From an uncultured Porphyromonadaceae bacterium (GTDB lineage: Bacteria; Bacteroidota; Bacteroidia; Bacteroidales; Muribaculaceae), in NCBI GenBank assembly GCA_900550025.1, contig URQP01000082.1:1-12276 (forward strand): a stretch of 12,276 bases of DNA, written 5' to 3'. Numbering within the stretch: position 1 is the stretch's first letter; each line of letters opens with the position of its first letter. The notes under the pieces are model-generated. The model saw only the letters and a list, made by a program, of their open reading frames with translations. It did not search any database and had not been told where the DNA came from. Shown piece after piece: positions 12,158-12,276 of the stretch. The position numbers and the translations under genes were made by a program.

Positions 12158-12276
12158 TTATTTCCTGTATGCTTTAGGGTCATCTGAACAGTCAAACCAA
12201 TAATCGCAAATATCATATTGATTTACTTTCTCATATAAATGAGGAATAGTATAATCCTCTTTGTCTTTAAGATATT
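12158..12276 (-). CDS. C-terminal part of a gene entering from the right edge
   Basis: The leftward frame is open from the window edge to a TAA at 12160-12158. The visible 38 residues start YLKDKEDYTIPHLYEKVNQY and end CSDDPKAYRK; they are acidic and aromatic-rich. The start and the larger part lie outside the window. I recognise no family from this tail. Confidence 0.5.
   Translation of the reverse strand, partial: YLKDKEDYTIPHLYEKVNQYDICDYWFDCSDDPKAYRK

Noticed and set aside
1..12276. Search for transposase genes, insertion sequence ends, rRNA, relaxase or a known defence system
   Set aside because: No DDE transposase, paired terminal inverted repeats, rRNA sequence, relaxase motif, or restriction, toxin-antitoxin or retron signature could be supported.

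Overview
The window reads as chromosomal DNA of a Bacteroidales bacterium. The sites I call promoters carry the Bacteroidetes -7 box TAnnTTTG with, in two cases, a TTG-type -33 box about 20 bp upstream. Start codons sit behind A/T-rich leaders, almost always without a Shine-Dalgarno. The host genes (a PstS-like lipoprotein with a TPR protein, and a SLC13/RCK transporter) also fit. I cannot name a genus.

Bases 1 to about 6360 look like one end of an integrated element running rightward into the 3' end of a tRNA-Gln(CTG) gene. From left to right it holds the last codons of an upstream gene and a 311-aa protein ending in a GGRFN...GWIFSK domain. Next come a 196-aa phage-type protein, several proteins under 100 aa (one of them DpnD/PcfM-like), and a small membrane protein. 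A 594-aa protein follows whose first 380 residues read as a divergent DNA polymerase III beta sliding clamp. The element ends with a compact tyrosine recombinase, a 113-aa unknown, a GAAAAAGACCCC repeat array and a long hairpin. The left end of the element is outside the window. No relaxase, coupling ATPase or capsid gene is visible, so I cannot say whether it is conjugative, mobilizable or phage-like.

The most unusual structure in the element is a set of GC-rich leader hairpins between co-oriented genes, at 59-109, 1087-1131 and 2181-2229, with a simpler relative at 2998-3021. The first three share one architecture: an outer stem, a 14-19 nt bulge on the 5' side only, and an inner stem stacked directly on the 3' side. 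Each ends 25-30 nt before the next ATG. The stem sequences differ while pairing is kept, which suggests a family of cis-acting RNAs.

From 6360 rightward the DNA looks like host core. There is a leftward tRNA-Gln with promoter and terminator, then a leftward three-gene operon (9505 to 6580) encoding a two-helix membrane protein, a phosphate-binding-like lipoprotein and a secreted TPR protein. A leftward tRNA-His with its own promoter and terminator follows. Divergent from it is a rightward SLC13-type permease with two RCK_C domains and a strong terminator. The last 450 bases hold a leftward 66-aa conserved-looking gene whose promoter is covered by a perfect 17-bp palindrome, a very short ORF, and the end of another leftward gene cut off by the window edge.
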